Shown: piece after piece, positions 15,173-23,688 of the stretch
Layout: each line of letters begins with the position of its first letter
Numbering within the stretch: position 1 is the first letter of the stretch
Assembly: GCA_965603725.1 (NCBI GenBank)
Contig: CBFDEC010000007.1
Span: 44,286 to 108,285, forward strand
Direction: 5' to 3'
Origin: JAGGSN01 sp965603725
GTDB lineage: Bacteria; Zixibacteria; MSB-5A5; UBA10806; 4484-95
DNA length: 64,000 nucleotides
The notes under the pieces: model-generated
The model's database searches: none
What the model saw: only the letters and a program-made list of their open reading frames with translations
Told to the model about the DNA's origin: nothing
Translations under genes and position numbers: made by a program

Positions 15173-16482
15173 TGAGTAAGAAGCCATCCGAAAAATCCTT
15201 GATATATGACTGGAATAAAAGCAAGGGATTCAGGTTTCGCCATAAGCCAACCCTCCAAATTGATGACGAAACTTTAAGGGACGGTCTTCAGTCTCCTTCT
15301 GTTACAGATCCCACCATCAAAGAAAAAATCGAATTGTTGGAATTGATGGAAGAACTTAAGATAGATTCCGCTGATATTGGTCTTCCCGGTTCCGGCCCAA
15401 GAGCACAAAGCGATATCTTGGCTATAGCCAAGCATATCGAGAAAAACAAAATGAAAATCCAACCCAACTGCGCCGTCCGAACAGTTAAAGCGGATATTAC
15501 GCCCCTTGTCGCTATTTCACAGAAAGTAGGCTATCCGATTGAAGCAAGCACTTTTATTGGCTCATCGCCTATCAGACAGTATGCCGAGGATTGGACGCTT
15601 GACAAAATGATCAAGCTGACCGAGGAAGCGGTAAGCTATGCCGTGGATAATGGTTTACCTGTAATGTATGTTACAGAGGATACCACACGAGCCGACCCCA
15701 AGACATTGAAAAAGCTATACACAACCGCAATTAATGCAGGCGCCAGGCGTATATGTGCTTGCGATACAGTTGGCCATGCCACAACTATAGGTGTTTACTA
15801 TCTGATGAGATATATAATGAAACTGGTAAAAACAATCGATCCCGAGGTTAAAGTCGATTGGCATGGTCATTCGGATCGTTCTCTGGCGCTGCCCAATACT
15901 ATGGCCGCTATTGCACAGGGAGTTGACCGGGTACATGCCACCGCTTTGGGTATCGGCGAAAGAGTTGGTAATACCCCGATTGATCTCTTGCTGGTTAATC
16001 TTAATCTTGAAGGTATATACAATCGTGATCTTACCCAGCTTTCGCGGTATTGCCATTTCGTCTCGGAAATATGCGATGTAGAGATTCCACCGAATTATCC
16101 GGTTATGGGTCGGGATGCTTTCAGAACGGCCACAGGTGTTCATGCCGCCGCCATAATTAAAGCCCAGAACAAAGGTGATGACTGGCTTGCCGACCGTGTT
16201 TATTCAGGTGTACCGGCAGGAATGGTTGGCTTAAAGCAGATTATTGAGATCGGGTTTATGTCGGGAGTTTCGAATATAGTCTACTATCTGAAAACACGTG
16301 GCATTAAGCCGGATAAAGAAATCGTCGATGAGATATTCCGGACAGCAAAACAGCATAATAGAGTTCTTACCGATGAAGAAATCGAAGAGACAATCAAATT
16401 CCAAACGCATTTGTCCAATGAGTTGCCGCTTGATACTATTAAGCAATGGGATGAAGAGATCAAACCAAAGAAAAAGAAATAA
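15169..16482 (+). CDS. LeuA/homocitrate synthase/Re-citrate synthase family enzyme
   Basis: A 437-residue HMG-CoA-lyase-fold synthase. Residues about 31-43 (IDDETLRDGLQSP) carry the metal-binding DETLRDG motif. DTVGHAT and DWHGHSDRSLALPNTMAAI supply the other metal ligands (HxH type), followed by ATALGIGERVGNTP. The regulatory domain of true 2-isopropylmalate synthase (about 510 residues) is absent. It condenses acetyl-CoA with a 2-oxoacid. Together with the next three genes it could make homocitrate, Re-citrate or isopropylmalate; the sequence alone does not decide. Its overlap with the oxidoreductase beta subunit suggests a catabolic or electron-generating setting rather than plain leucine synthesis. 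Confidence 0.85.
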   Translation: MMSKKPSEKSLIYDWNKSKGFRFRHKPTLQIDDETLRDGLQSPSVTDPTIKEKIELLELMEELKIDSADIGLPGSGPRAQSDILAIAKHIEKNKMKIQPNCAVRTVKADITPLVAISQKVGYPIEASTFIGSSPIRQYAEDWTLDKMIKLTEEAVSYAVDNGLPVMYVTEDTTRADPKTLKKLYTTAINAGARRICACDTVGHATTIGVYYLMRYIMKLVKTIDPEVKVDWHGHSDRSLALPNTMAAIAQGVDRVHATALGIGERVGNTPIDLLLVNLNLEGIYNRDLTQLSRYCHFVSEICDVEIPPNYPVMGRDAFRTATGVHAAAIIKAQNKGDDWLADRVYSGVPAGMVGLKQIIEIGFMSGVSNIVYYLKTRGIKPDKEIVDEIFRTAKQHNRVLTDEEIEETIKFQTHLSNELPLDTIKQWDEEIKPKKKK

Positions 16483-16561
16483 AAAAAACCAATGATTTAT
16501 CCCGGTATTAACATTGCGTTTGATTTAATAATAAGATTTTAAGCCCACCATTAAGGAGATT

Positions 16562-17836
16562 ATGGGTCAGACAATTGCCGAAAAAATAATAGCGGACCAT
16601 GCCGGACTCGAAAGTGTAACCGCAGGACAGATAGTAAATGTGCCAGTTGATATAGCCATGGCAAACGAATTGTCGGCGGCTTTATCAATAAAAGAATTGA
16701 ACAACTGGGGCATAGATAGACTGTTCGATCCGCAGCGAGTATGTTTAATCCCCGACCATTTTACTCCCAATAAGGATTTAAACGCCGCCCGTATTTCTAC
16801 AATAGTCAGAGAGTTCGCTAATAAACATGATGTGAAGTGGTATTTCGAGGTAGGCCGGGCTGGTATCGAACATGCGGTTTTGCCATTGGAGGGTGTAATA
16901 CTTCCGGGTCAGATTATGGTTGGCGGTGATTCGCATACCTGCACCGCCGGAGCTTTAAACTGCCTGGCAACCGGTATGGGTTCAACCGATATCGCCTGTG
17001 CCTGGGCTACCGGCGAGGTCTGGTTAAAGACTCCGCAATCAGCGAAGTTGACCTACACCGGCAAATTGAATCGGCATGTTTACGGCAAAGACCTGATACT
17101 TTACGCGATTAAAGACCTGACAACATCCGGCGCAACATACATGTCTATCGAATACCATGGTGATGTATTCGATGAGCTGCCCATGGCCGACCGGTTCACT
17201 ATGGCTAATATGGCTATCGAGGCGGGTGGTAAAGCCGGTATATTCAAATTTGACCGGAAAACAAAAGAGCTGGTGGAATCGACGCCGAGGTTTAAAGCCG
17301 AAAAGCCATCGTATAAGACCTATAGGCCGGACAATGACGCTAATTATATAATTGAAAAAACATACGATGTGACAGATATCGAGCCGCAGATCGCCTGTCC
17401 TTTCTCGCCCGATAATGTCATGCCGGTTGCAGAAATAAAGGATGTTAAAATTGATCAGGTTGTTATCGGCGCCTGCACCAACGGCTGGCTGGACGATCTT
17501 ATCAGGGCCGCTGAAATATTTAAAGGCAGAAAAGTTGACAGAAACGTTCGGGTCATAGTTATACCCGGCTCACAGCGTATCGCCAGGCAGGCGTTTGATA
17601 TGGGATTACCCCAGATTTTTATTGATGCCGGCTGTGTGTTTTCTACTTCTACATGCGGGCCATGTATAGGCGGGCATATGGGCGTCCTTGATAAAAATGA
17701 AATTTGTGTTTCTACAACCAACCGAAATTTTGCCGGCCGGATGGGACATTTGTCATCAAAGGTGTATTTAGCCAATACAACGGTTGCGGCCGCCTCCGCA
17801 GTGATGGGGAGAATAGGATTGCCCGATGAACTGTGA
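16562..17836 (+). CDS. aconitase-family dehydratase, large subunit (LeuC/homoaconitase type)
   Basis: A 424-residue protein of the archaeal-type LeuC/HacA length. GGDSHTCTAGALNCLATGMGS (about 122) and GACTNGWLDDLIRAAE (about 304) provide the first Cys region, and STSTCGPCIGGHMGVL (about 360) has the CxxC that completes the [4Fe-4S] cluster. It isomerises a 2-hydroxy tricarboxylate or malate derivative by dehydration and rehydration together with the small subunit that follows after a 38-bp gap. The ribosome-binding site aaggaga lies before the ATG. Whether the substrate is isopropylmalate, homocitrate or citrate is not visible. Confidence 0.9.
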   Translation: MGQTIAEKIIADHAGLESVTAGQIVNVPVDIAMANELSAALSIKELNNWGIDRLFDPQRVCLIPDHFTPNKDLNAARISTIVREFANKHDVKWYFEVGRAGIEHAVLPLEGVILPGQIMVGGDSHTCTAGALNCLATGMGSTDIACAWATGEVWLKTPQSAKLTYTGKLNRHVYGKDLILYAIKDLTTSGATYMSIEYHGDVFDELPMADRFTMANMAIEAGGKAGIFKFDRKTKELVESTPRFKAEKPSYKTYRPDNDANYIIEKTYDVTDIEPQIACPFSPDNVMPVAEIKDVKIDQVVIGACTNGWLDDLIRAAEIFKGRKVDRNVRVIVIPGSQRIARQAFDMGLPQIFIDAGCVFSTSTCGPCIGGHMGVLDKNEICVSTTNRNFAGRMGHLSSKVYLANTTVAAASAVMGRIGLPDEL

Positions 17837-17874
17837 TTGTGATAAAATAATAACGGTGATAATCTGGAGGCGGG

Positions 17875-18372
17875 ATGGTCCTTAAAGGTAATGTGTACAA
17901 AATGGAGGATAATATCAACACCGATGTTATCATGCCGGGACGCTGGTGCCATCTGACCGATGATACTGAACTGGCCAAACACTGCATGGAGGATTACGAC
18001 GGGGATTTCCATAAGAGGATAAAAACCGGCGATATAATTGTTGCGGATAATAATTTCGGCTGCGGTTCCTCCCGTGAGGTGGCGCCATTATCCATCAAAG
18101 CAGTTGGCATCTCTGCCGTGGTGGCAAAATCGTTTGCCCGAATATTCTACCGTAACGCAATCAACATAGGTCTGCCGATATTTGAATCGACTGAATGTGC
18201 CGAATCAACTGAAGCCGGCGACGAAGTCGAAATAGATATGTTCGGCGGCAGGATTAAGAATATTACAAAAGGAAAAGAATTCTCATTTGTGCCCTTCCCG
18301 CCATTCATGCAGACCATCATCAAAAAAGGCGGCCTTAAAGGCTGGGTGATGGAAAAGCTGGGAAAAGGATAG
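17875..18372 (+). CDS. aconitase-family dehydratase, small subunit (LeuD type)
   Basis: A 165-residue swivelling-domain subunit. DNINTDVIMPGRW (about 12-24) and NFGCGSSREVAPLSIK (about 58-73) are the family signatures; the GCGSSRE loop determines substrate recognition. KSFARIFYRNAINIGLP follows. It forms the active site with the large subunit encoded upstream. GGAGG is positioned before the ATG. Length and motifs match the two-subunit LeuCD/HacAB group. Confidence 0.92.
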   Translation: MVLKGNVYKMEDNINTDVIMPGRWCHLTDDTELAKHCMEDYDGDFHKRIKTGDIIVADNNFGCGSSREVAPLSIKAVGISAVVAKSFARIFYRNAINIGLPIFESTECAESTEAGDEVEIDMFGGRIKNITKGKEFSFVPFPPFMQTIIKKGGLKGWVMEKLGKG

Positions 18373-18400
18373 AAAACCTAATTAAAAGTAAAGGTGATAC

Positions 18401-19459
18401 ATGTACAAAATAGCAGTCATAGGGGGCGACGGTATCGGCCCGGAAGTCACAAACGAAGCATTAAAGGTACTGAAAAAATCGGCTGAGCTTTTCGGTTTTG
18501 ATTATGAAACTACCGAATATCCATTCGGTTCAGAGCATTATCTTAAAACCGGCGAACTGGCGCCGGAATCGGTCTATTCTGAATATCGTGAACATGATGC
18601 TATCCTGCTTGGGGCAATCGGCGACCCCAGGGTTGAGGTCGGCCTGGTAGAGCGGGCGGTCATCGCCGGCATACGGTTCAAACTCGACCTGTATATTAAC
18701 CTTCGCCCGATAAAGGTCTATGATGAATCGCTTTGCCCTATCAAAGATAAAAAAGCTGAGGATGTAGATCTGGTTGTAGTGCGAGAAAACACCGAGGATG
18801 TTTATACCGGCCTGGGCGGAATTATGAAAAAAGGGACGCCGGATGAAGTGGCTATTGCCAATATGATTTTTACCCGTAAGGGTTGCGAACGTGCCGCCCG
18901 TTATGCATTCGACCTGGCAAGGTCACGGAATAAAGACAGGAAAGTTACTCTGGTGGACAAAGCTAACGCTATCCGCGCCCAGGATATCTGGACCCGTACC
19001 GTAGAGGAGGTCGGCGAAGAGTATCCCGATATAACTCATGACCATGCCTATATCGACGCCGCCTGTATGTGGATGGTTAAAAACCCTGAGTGGTTCGATG
19101 TAGTCGTTACAACTAATATATTCGGCGATATATTCACCGACCTGGGCGCCATGGTTCAAGGAGGAATGGGCATTGCCGCCTCCGGCAACATTCATCCCGG
19201 CCAGGTCTCGATGTTTGAACCTATTCATGGTTCAGCTCCCAAGTACAAAGGACAGAATGTAGCCTGTCCAATTGCGGCTATCATGGCGGCACAGATGATG
19301 CTTGATTTCCTCGGCGAAAAGAAAGCCGCTGTTGCTATTGAGAATGCTGTGACCTCTCTTTTAAAATCAAAACAGATTAAGTCCCTGGATGCTAAATCGG
19401 GCATCCCGACTGCTGAGATGGGGAATATGGTTGTAAAGGAGTTGGAGAAACGGAAATAA
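18401..19459 (+). CDS. isocitrate/homoisocitrate/isopropylmalate dehydrogenase family
   Basis: A 352-residue beta-decarboxylating dehydrogenase. GGDGIGPEV opens the NAD-binding part. The substrate-specificity helix reads VERAVIAGIRFKLDLYINLRP (about residues 80-100). VVVRENTEDVYTGLGG, VDKANAI and NIFGDIFTDLGAMVQGG carry the conserved Tyr, Lys and Asp residues, and FEPIHGSAPKYKGQ binds NAD. The helix lacks the leucines typical of isopropylmalate dehydrogenase and the exact isocitrate signature, so homoisocitrate or isocitrate specificity is plausible. It completes a synthase, dehydratase, dehydrogenase series that lengthens a 2-oxoacid by one carbon (or makes 2-oxoglutarate). Confidence 0.88.
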   Translation: MYKIAVIGGDGIGPEVTNEALKVLKKSAELFGFDYETTEYPFGSEHYLKTGELAPESVYSEYREHDAILLGAIGDPRVEVGLVERAVIAGIRFKLDLYINLRPIKVYDESLCPIKDKKAEDVDLVVVRENTEDVYTGLGGIMKKGTPDEVAIANMIFTRKGCERAARYAFDLARSRNKDRKVTLVDKANAIRAQDIWTRTVEEVGEEYPDITHDHAYIDAACMWMVKNPEWFDVVVTTNIFGDIFTDLGAMVQGGMGIAASGNIHPGQVSMFEPIHGSAPKYKGQNVACPIAAIMAAQMMLDFLGEKKAAVAIENAVTSLLKSKQIKSLDAKSGIPTAEMGNMVVKELEKRK

Positions 19460-19472
19460 ATTTCTGTTTAGT

Positions 19473-19516
19473 GTGCCATCAGGTCTCTCTACGAGCCGTA
19501 TGGCCGCACCTGACGG
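19473..19516 (+). repeat. imperfect hairpin after the dehydrogenase gene
   Basis: CATCAGGT pairs with ACCTGACG (one mismatch) around a 24-base loop. The CAGGT...ACCTG arms resemble those of the palindromic repeats at 23609 and 24651. It lacks a T-run, so a terminator role is doubtful. Confidence 0.4.
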
Positions 19517-19577
19517 TTGACGAATAACATTGAAAGTGTTAGAGAACAACTAAAATTAATTTTAAAGGAGGTCTGAT

Positions 19578-20771
19578 ATGGCTTTTACAAAAGCTTACAT
19601 ACCCTACGGGGGATACTGGACCAGCCCCTATTCGAAATGGCAGGGCAGCTTTGCAAATCTAAATGCAATAGAACTTGCCGCGGGTACGGCACGCAAATTT
19701 TTTGAGTTGCGCAACATTAATCCGGATAAGTTCGACAACCTTTACCTGGGGCAGACAATTCCCCAGCTTCACTGCTTTTATGGCGGACCCTGGATCGCCG
19801 GTCTCCTCGGCAACGGGAACATCACCGGGCCGGTAATCAACCAGGCCTGTATAACAGGCGTAGTGTGTGTTAAGTACGCCTCACAGGATATCGAAGGGAA
19901 CATTGCCAAAACGAGCCTGGTTGTAGCTGCCGACAGGTGCTCTAATGGTCCGCATCTTTATTACCCATCCCAGACCGGCCCCGGCGGTTTAGGGCAAACC
20001 GAGGATTGGGTATGGGATAATTTTGGCAGCGATCCCTGGGCAAAAAATTCGATGATTCAAACCGCTGAAAATGTTGCCAAAGCAAATAACATCGGCAGGG
20101 ATGAGCAGGATGAAGTCGCCCAGAGACGCTATGACCAATACAAGACCGCTCTTGCTGATGATCGGGCGTTCCAAAAACGCTACATGATGCCGGTGGAAGT
20201 TGGCAGAGGAAAGAGGGCTAAGGTGATAGATGCAGATGAAGGTATTTTCCCGACAACCTTAGATGGCCTTAAATCTCTCAAGCCGGTTCTGCCGGACGGC
20301 TCGGTGACTTTCGGCTCGCAGACCCATCCCGCTGACGGCAATTCCGGGATGATTGTAACAACAAAGGAAAATGCGGCGGAAATTTCATCAGATTCGAAAA
20401 TACAAATCCAGTTTGTAGGTTTCGGAACCGCCCGCGCGAAGAAAAGTTTCATGGCTGAAGCTATAGTGCCTGCATCAAAAGCCGCTCTAAAAGATGCTGG
20501 AATCGAAATGTCTGATATTGCCGCGGTCAAAACACACAATCCCTTCGCCGTGAACGATATCTATTTCTCGCGTGAGATGGGGTTTGATGTAAATAACATG
20601 AACAATTACGGCAGTTCGATTATCTGGGGACATCCCCAGGGACCGACAGCTTTAAGAGCGCTTATTGAATTAATCGAGGAACTGGCGGCTAAGGGCGGCG
20701 GTTATGGCCTATTCGGCGGCTGTGCGGCCGGTGATACAGCGGCTGGATGCGTTGTTAAGGTTTCTGGTTAA
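19578..20771 (+). CDS. divergent thiolase-family acyl-CoA acetyltransferase
   Basis: A 397-residue thiolase. The nucleophilic Cys91 is in NQACITG. The usual NEAFA motif is replaced by THNPFAVND (His320/Asn321). His352 is in the GHPQGPTAL motif and the acid/base Cys382 in FGGCAAGDTAAG, so all catalytic positions appear filled. The N terminus (YIPYGGYWTSPYSKWQG) differs from ordinary acetyl-CoA acetyltransferases, so this is a divergent clade. Expected reaction: thiolysis of 3-oxoacyl-CoA to acetyl-CoA and a shortened acyl-CoA, the last step of the beta-oxidation series in this window. AAAGGAGG lies before the ATG. Confidence 0.83.
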   Translation: MAFTKAYIPYGGYWTSPYSKWQGSFANLNAIELAAGTARKFFELRNINPDKFDNLYLGQTIPQLHCFYGGPWIAGLLGNGNITGPVINQACITGVVCVKYASQDIEGNIAKTSLVVAADRCSNGPHLYYPSQTGPGGLGQTEDWVWDNFGSDPWAKNSMIQTAENVAKANNIGRDEQDEVAQRRYDQYKTALADDRAFQKRYMMPVEVGRGKRAKVIDADEGIFPTTLDGLKSLKPVLPDGSVTFGSQTHPADGNSGMIVTTKENAAEISSDSKIQIQFVGFGTARAKKSFMAEAIVPASKAALKDAGIEMSDIAAVKTHNPFAVNDIYFSREMGFDVNNMNNYGSSIIWGHPQGPTALRALIELIEELAAKGGGYGLFGGCAAGDTAAGCVVKVSG

Positions 20772-21066
20772 GATATACTGAACCAGATTGAGTTAAATAA
20801 TCTTCGGGACTAAAATTGATCTGGTTCTGTTTTTGAGCTTTTAAAAATGGTTTTGAAAGATCAGGCGTGTTTATTATATTTGATTTAAATATGAAATGAT
20901 TGCGGAAACGTTATCGGGAAGAGTGTTTGATTATTGAACTTAGAAGATAAGCGTTCTATGGCAGAGTACTTTCGATTAAAAATATATTTAACCGCATCAG
21001 AATCGCTTCGCAGCTTTTGCATGATGTATTTAAGCCTGCATTGAATGACATCAAGGAGGATACCGG
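20772..21066. other. intergenic region before the kor operon
   Basis: 295 bases without a gene. It should contain the promoter of the first kor operon. A canonical AAGGAGG (21053-21059) lies seven bases before the CTG start of the ferredoxin. Confidence 0.5.
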
Positions 21067-21267
21067 CTGATAGAGATCAACGATAATTTATGCAAAGGAT
21101 GCGATATCTGTATCGAGTTTTGCCCTTTGAAAGTGTTTGAAAAGTCAGAGAAGCTCAATAGAAAAGGCTACTATGTCCCGATTGTTGCCAATGAGGATGA
21201 TTGTGTGGGATGCCGCCTATGCGAGATGCTTTGCCCGGAGTTTGCCATAATTGTTACCAATGAATGA
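21067..21267 (+). CDS. korD: KorD-like [4Fe-4S] ferredoxin with apparent CTG start
   Basis: A 66-residue ferredoxin. CKGCDICIEFCP and CVGCRLCEMLCPEFAI are two classic [4Fe-4S] motifs separated by about 27 residues, as in the delta subunit of 2-oxoglutarate:ferredoxin oxidoreductase. No ATG, GTG or TTG exists in frame upstream of the first cluster. The best start is the CTG at 21067, exactly seven bases after a full AAGGAGG. The stop is 28 bases before korA, so this is the first gene of the kor operon. Standard start-codon searches would miss it. Confidence 0.82.
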   Translation: MIEINDNLCKGCDICIEFCPLKVFEKSEKLNRKGYYVPIVANEDDCVGCRLCEMLCPEFAIIVTNE

Positions 21268-21295
21268 ATAATAGCAAACAATATATGTAAAGACC

Positions 21296-22459
21296 ATGGC
21301 AATTGACGAAAACAGAAAGCAATATCTTAACCGGCTCGAAGGTAAAAACTATTTTATCCTTGGAGATGAGGCCTGCGCTTATGGGGCTATTTATGCCGGC
21401 TGTGATTTTTTTGCCGGCTACCCGATAACGCCAGCCAGTGAAGTGGCCGAACTGATCGCCGAGGAGCTTCCCAAAGCAGGCGGCATCTGTATTCAGATGG
21501 AGGATGAACTGGCAAGTATGTCGGCAATTATCGGCGCCTCATGGACCAACGCTCGCACCATGACAGCCACCAGCGGACCCGGCTTCTCGCTCATGCAGGA
21601 AAATATCGGCTATGCAATAATGACTGAAACGCCCTGTGTGATTGTTGATGTCCAGCGTTCTGGACCCTCCACCGGTCAGGCCACCAAACCCGCTCAGGGA
21701 GATGTGCTTCAGGCACGCTGGGGAACTCATGGAGACCATAACATAATTGCTTTGGCTCCTAATTCCGTGCAGGAATGCCTTGACCTAATGCTGGATTGTT
21801 TCGATCTTGCCGACATCTACAGAACCCCGGTTATTCTGCTGATGGACGGAGAAATTGGCCATATCAGGGAAAGTGTCACCATGCCGAAACTTTCAACTAT
21901 CAAACATGTATCGAGGAAGTTAGCTGGACCCGGCGAGGAAGTATTCGGCGGCTCCGAGCTTGTGCCGGGAATGATTCATTACGGTAAGGGTCATAATGTT
22001 CATGTTACCGGATCGACTCATCTGTCAAGCGGTATGAGAGATGTATCAACACAGAAGGTTCATGATGTTCTCATAAATAGAATTTATAAAAAAATCGATA
22101 CCAATAGAGAAAAAATCGTGCGTGTCGAGAAAGATATTTCCAAAAATAAAAATGCCCGGGTCGGCGTCATATCCTATGGAGCAACTGCCAGACCGGCGCA
22201 CGGAGCAGTTAAACGGGCGCGCCTTGATGGCATAAAAGTAGATTTCCTCAGACTGATTACTATCTGGCCATTTGCCCGAAAGCAGGTTGCCGAATTCAGT
22301 AAAAATCTTGATGTTATATTGGCTCCCGAAATGAACCTGGGGCAGTTATCAAGGGAAATCGAGCGGTTTGTGAACTGCGATGTAGTCTCTGTACCAAAGA
22401 TAGGCGGTGTACCTCACACAGTCGATGAGATATATAATGCCATCCAGGAGGTATCCTGA
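21296..22459 (+). CDS. korA: 2-oxoglutarate:ferredoxin oxidoreductase alpha subunit, copy 1
   Basis: A 387-residue KorA-type subunit. GDEACAYGAIYAGCDFFAGYPITPASE, QMEDELASMSAIIGAS, TATSGPGFSLMQENIGYAIM and DVQRSGPSTGQATK are diagnostic of the KorA branch of the family. The C-terminal transketolase-like domain ends near EMNLGQLSREIERF. With KorB and KorC it decarboxylates 2-oxoglutarate (or a related 2-oxoacid such as 2-oxoadipate) to the acyl-CoA and reduces ferredoxin. In Thauera-type benzoate degraders this enzyme recharges the ferredoxin used by benzoyl-CoA reductase. It overlaps korB by one base. Confidence 0.9.
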   Translation: MAIDENRKQYLNRLEGKNYFILGDEACAYGAIYAGCDFFAGYPITPASEVAELIAEELPKAGGICIQMEDELASMSAIIGASWTNARTMTATSGPGFSLMQENIGYAIMTETPCVIVDVQRSGPSTGQATKPAQGDVLQARWGTHGDHNIIALAPNSVQECLDLMLDCFDLADIYRTPVILLMDGEIGHIRESVTMPKLSTIKHVSRKLAGPGEEVFGGSELVPGMIHYGKGHNVHVTGSTHLSSGMRDVSTQKVHDVLINRIYKKIDTNREKIVRVEKDISKNKNARVGVISYGATARPAHGAVKRARLDGIKVDFLRLITIWPFARKQVAEFSKNLDVILAPEMNLGQLSREIERFVNCDVVSVPKIGGVPHTVDEIYNAIQEVS

Positions 22460-23304
22460 TGGGCGAATACAGGCACAGGCTGATGGACTATGTCAGGGAA
22501 GAGATTATGCCTCACCGCTTTTGTGTGGGATGCGGTTGCGGAACTGTATTGAATGCCTTTACAAATGCAATTGACGGTCTCGACCTTGATCCCGCAAAGA
22601 TGGTTTGCGTTTCCGGTATCGGTTGTTCGTCATGGATTCCCAGCCCGTACTTCAAATCGGATACGCTTCACACCACCCATGGCCGACCGATAGCTTTCGC
22701 AACCGGCGTTAAAATCATGAGACCTGATTTAACAGTTGTGGTAATTGCCGGTGACGGGGATGTTGCCGGTATTGGCGGCAATCATCTCATTCATGCCGCC
22801 CGGCGTAATATCGATCTCTCGGTTTTCATGGTCAATAACATGATCTATGGCATGACTGGCGGCCAGGTTGCGCCTACTACGCCTGTAGGAGTTAAGACCA
22901 GCACGACGCCGCATAGAAATGTCGAGCCCGCATTCAAAGCGGCCGACCTGGTGACTGCGGCTGGCGCCAGTTATGTGGCCAGATGGACGACCTATCATGT
23001 TTTCCCGCTCATGGAGTCGATGCAGAATGCTATTAAAAAGAAAGGGTTTAGCTTTATTGAGATTGTATCTCAATGCCCGGAAAACTACGGTCGCCGGATC
23101 GGTTTGAGAACCGCCAACGATTTCCTGAAGCGATTTAAAGAACAGTCCATACGGATTGAGAAAACTAAAAATATGTCTGAAGAAGAGCTCGAAAATAAAA
23201 TTGTAATCGGCAAATTCTGCGATATGGACAGGCCTGAATATGTGTCAGAGTTGCATAAGCTCACAAATGAGCTTGTTGAGGGAGTGAAAAAGGAGAAAAG
23301 TTAA
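22459..23304 (+). CDS. korB: 2-oxoglutarate:ferredoxin oxidoreductase beta subunit, copy 1
   Basis: A 281-residue TPP-binding subunit. FCVGCGCGTVLNAF (about residues 21-34) carries the cluster Cys residues with GIGCSSWIP. GDGDVAGIGGNHLIHAARRN then NNMIYGMTGGQVAPTTP (about 97-140) is the TPP/Mg motif of KorB. The start ATG overlaps the TGA of korA. After this gene comes a 384-bp repeat-rich gap that separates it from korC, which is unusual since the three subunits are normally contiguous. Confidence 0.9.
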   Translation: MGEYRHRLMDYVREEIMPHRFCVGCGCGTVLNAFTNAIDGLDLDPAKMVCVSGIGCSSWIPSPYFKSDTLHTTHGRPIAFATGVKIMRPDLTVVVIAGDGDVAGIGGNHLIHAARRNIDLSVFMVNNMIYGMTGGQVAPTTPVGVKTSTTPHRNVEPAFKAADLVTAAGASYVARWTTYHVFPLMESMQNAIKKKGFSFIEIVSQCPENYGRRIGLRTANDFLKRFKEQSIRIEKTKNMSEEELENKIVIGKFCDMDRPEYVSELHKLTNELVEGVKKEKS

Positions 23305-23328
23305 CAGCTAAGAAGTATGCTAAACGTG

Positions 23329-23508
23329 GTGTCGACCCTCGGGAGGTTGTGCCAAAAGCGTGTCTCTGTGTTTGGCGAACTACGACTCCCGAAACGAGGT
23401 TCATGCATCTTATAGTAGCTCAATAGAATACATGCATTAAGCTACCGAAATCATTGTTCGGGCAGCACCCGATATGGACTTTTGGCACCGCCTGTCGGTG
23501 GTCGACAC
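23329..23508. repeat. nested inverted-repeat (MITE-like) element
   Basis: The outer arms GTGTCGACC (23329-23337) and GGTCGACAC (23500-23508) enclose inner arms GTGCCAAAAG (23349-23358) and CTTTTGGCAC (23479-23488), with further CCCGAA/TTCGGG and ATGCAT pairs inside. The 180-bp unit could fold into one long stem. It has no coding capacity. No second copy is seen in the window, so its mobility is an inference. Confidence 0.55.
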
Positions 23509-23606
23509 AATGACCTGCAGAAAGAAAGCTGTCGACCGCGGAGAGTCGACAGCACCAGGATTGCATAGATTGCTTTCCCTACGGGTCGCAATGACAGAAT
23601 ATTATG

Positions 23607-23641
23607 TTTCGGCAGGTCGTAGCGAAGCGTGACCTGCCGAA
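23607..23641. repeat. REP-like palindromic repeat, copy 1
   Basis: TTTCGGCAGGTCGT then AGCGAAGCGT then GACCTGCCGAA: arms CGGCAGGTC and GACCTGCCG around a GC-rich loop. The copy at 24651 shares 30 of the first 31 bases with this one, and a relative in inverted orientation occurs at 24270. Confidence 0.75.
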
Positions 23642-23688
23642 TGAAGAAAAATAAGCAGTATTAAGACTTTAAAATGAGGAAACCTTAA

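Larger units (their letters stand above)
23305..23688. other. 384-bp gap filled with repeat elements
   Basis: No gene is seen. It holds a nested inverted-repeat element (23329-23508), a remnant near 23550-23596 of a dispersed repeat (ggattgcatagattgct... cgcaatgaca), and a palindromic repeat at 23607-23641. This repeat load interrupts the korB-korC junction. Confidence 0.6.

Noticed and set aside
15169..19459. Plain leucine biosynthesis (leuACDB).
   Set aside because: The synthase has no regulatory domain, the dehydrogenase lacks the typical isopropylmalate helix, and the set is fused to a 2-oxoacid oxidoreductase operon. Not excluded, but not the best reading.
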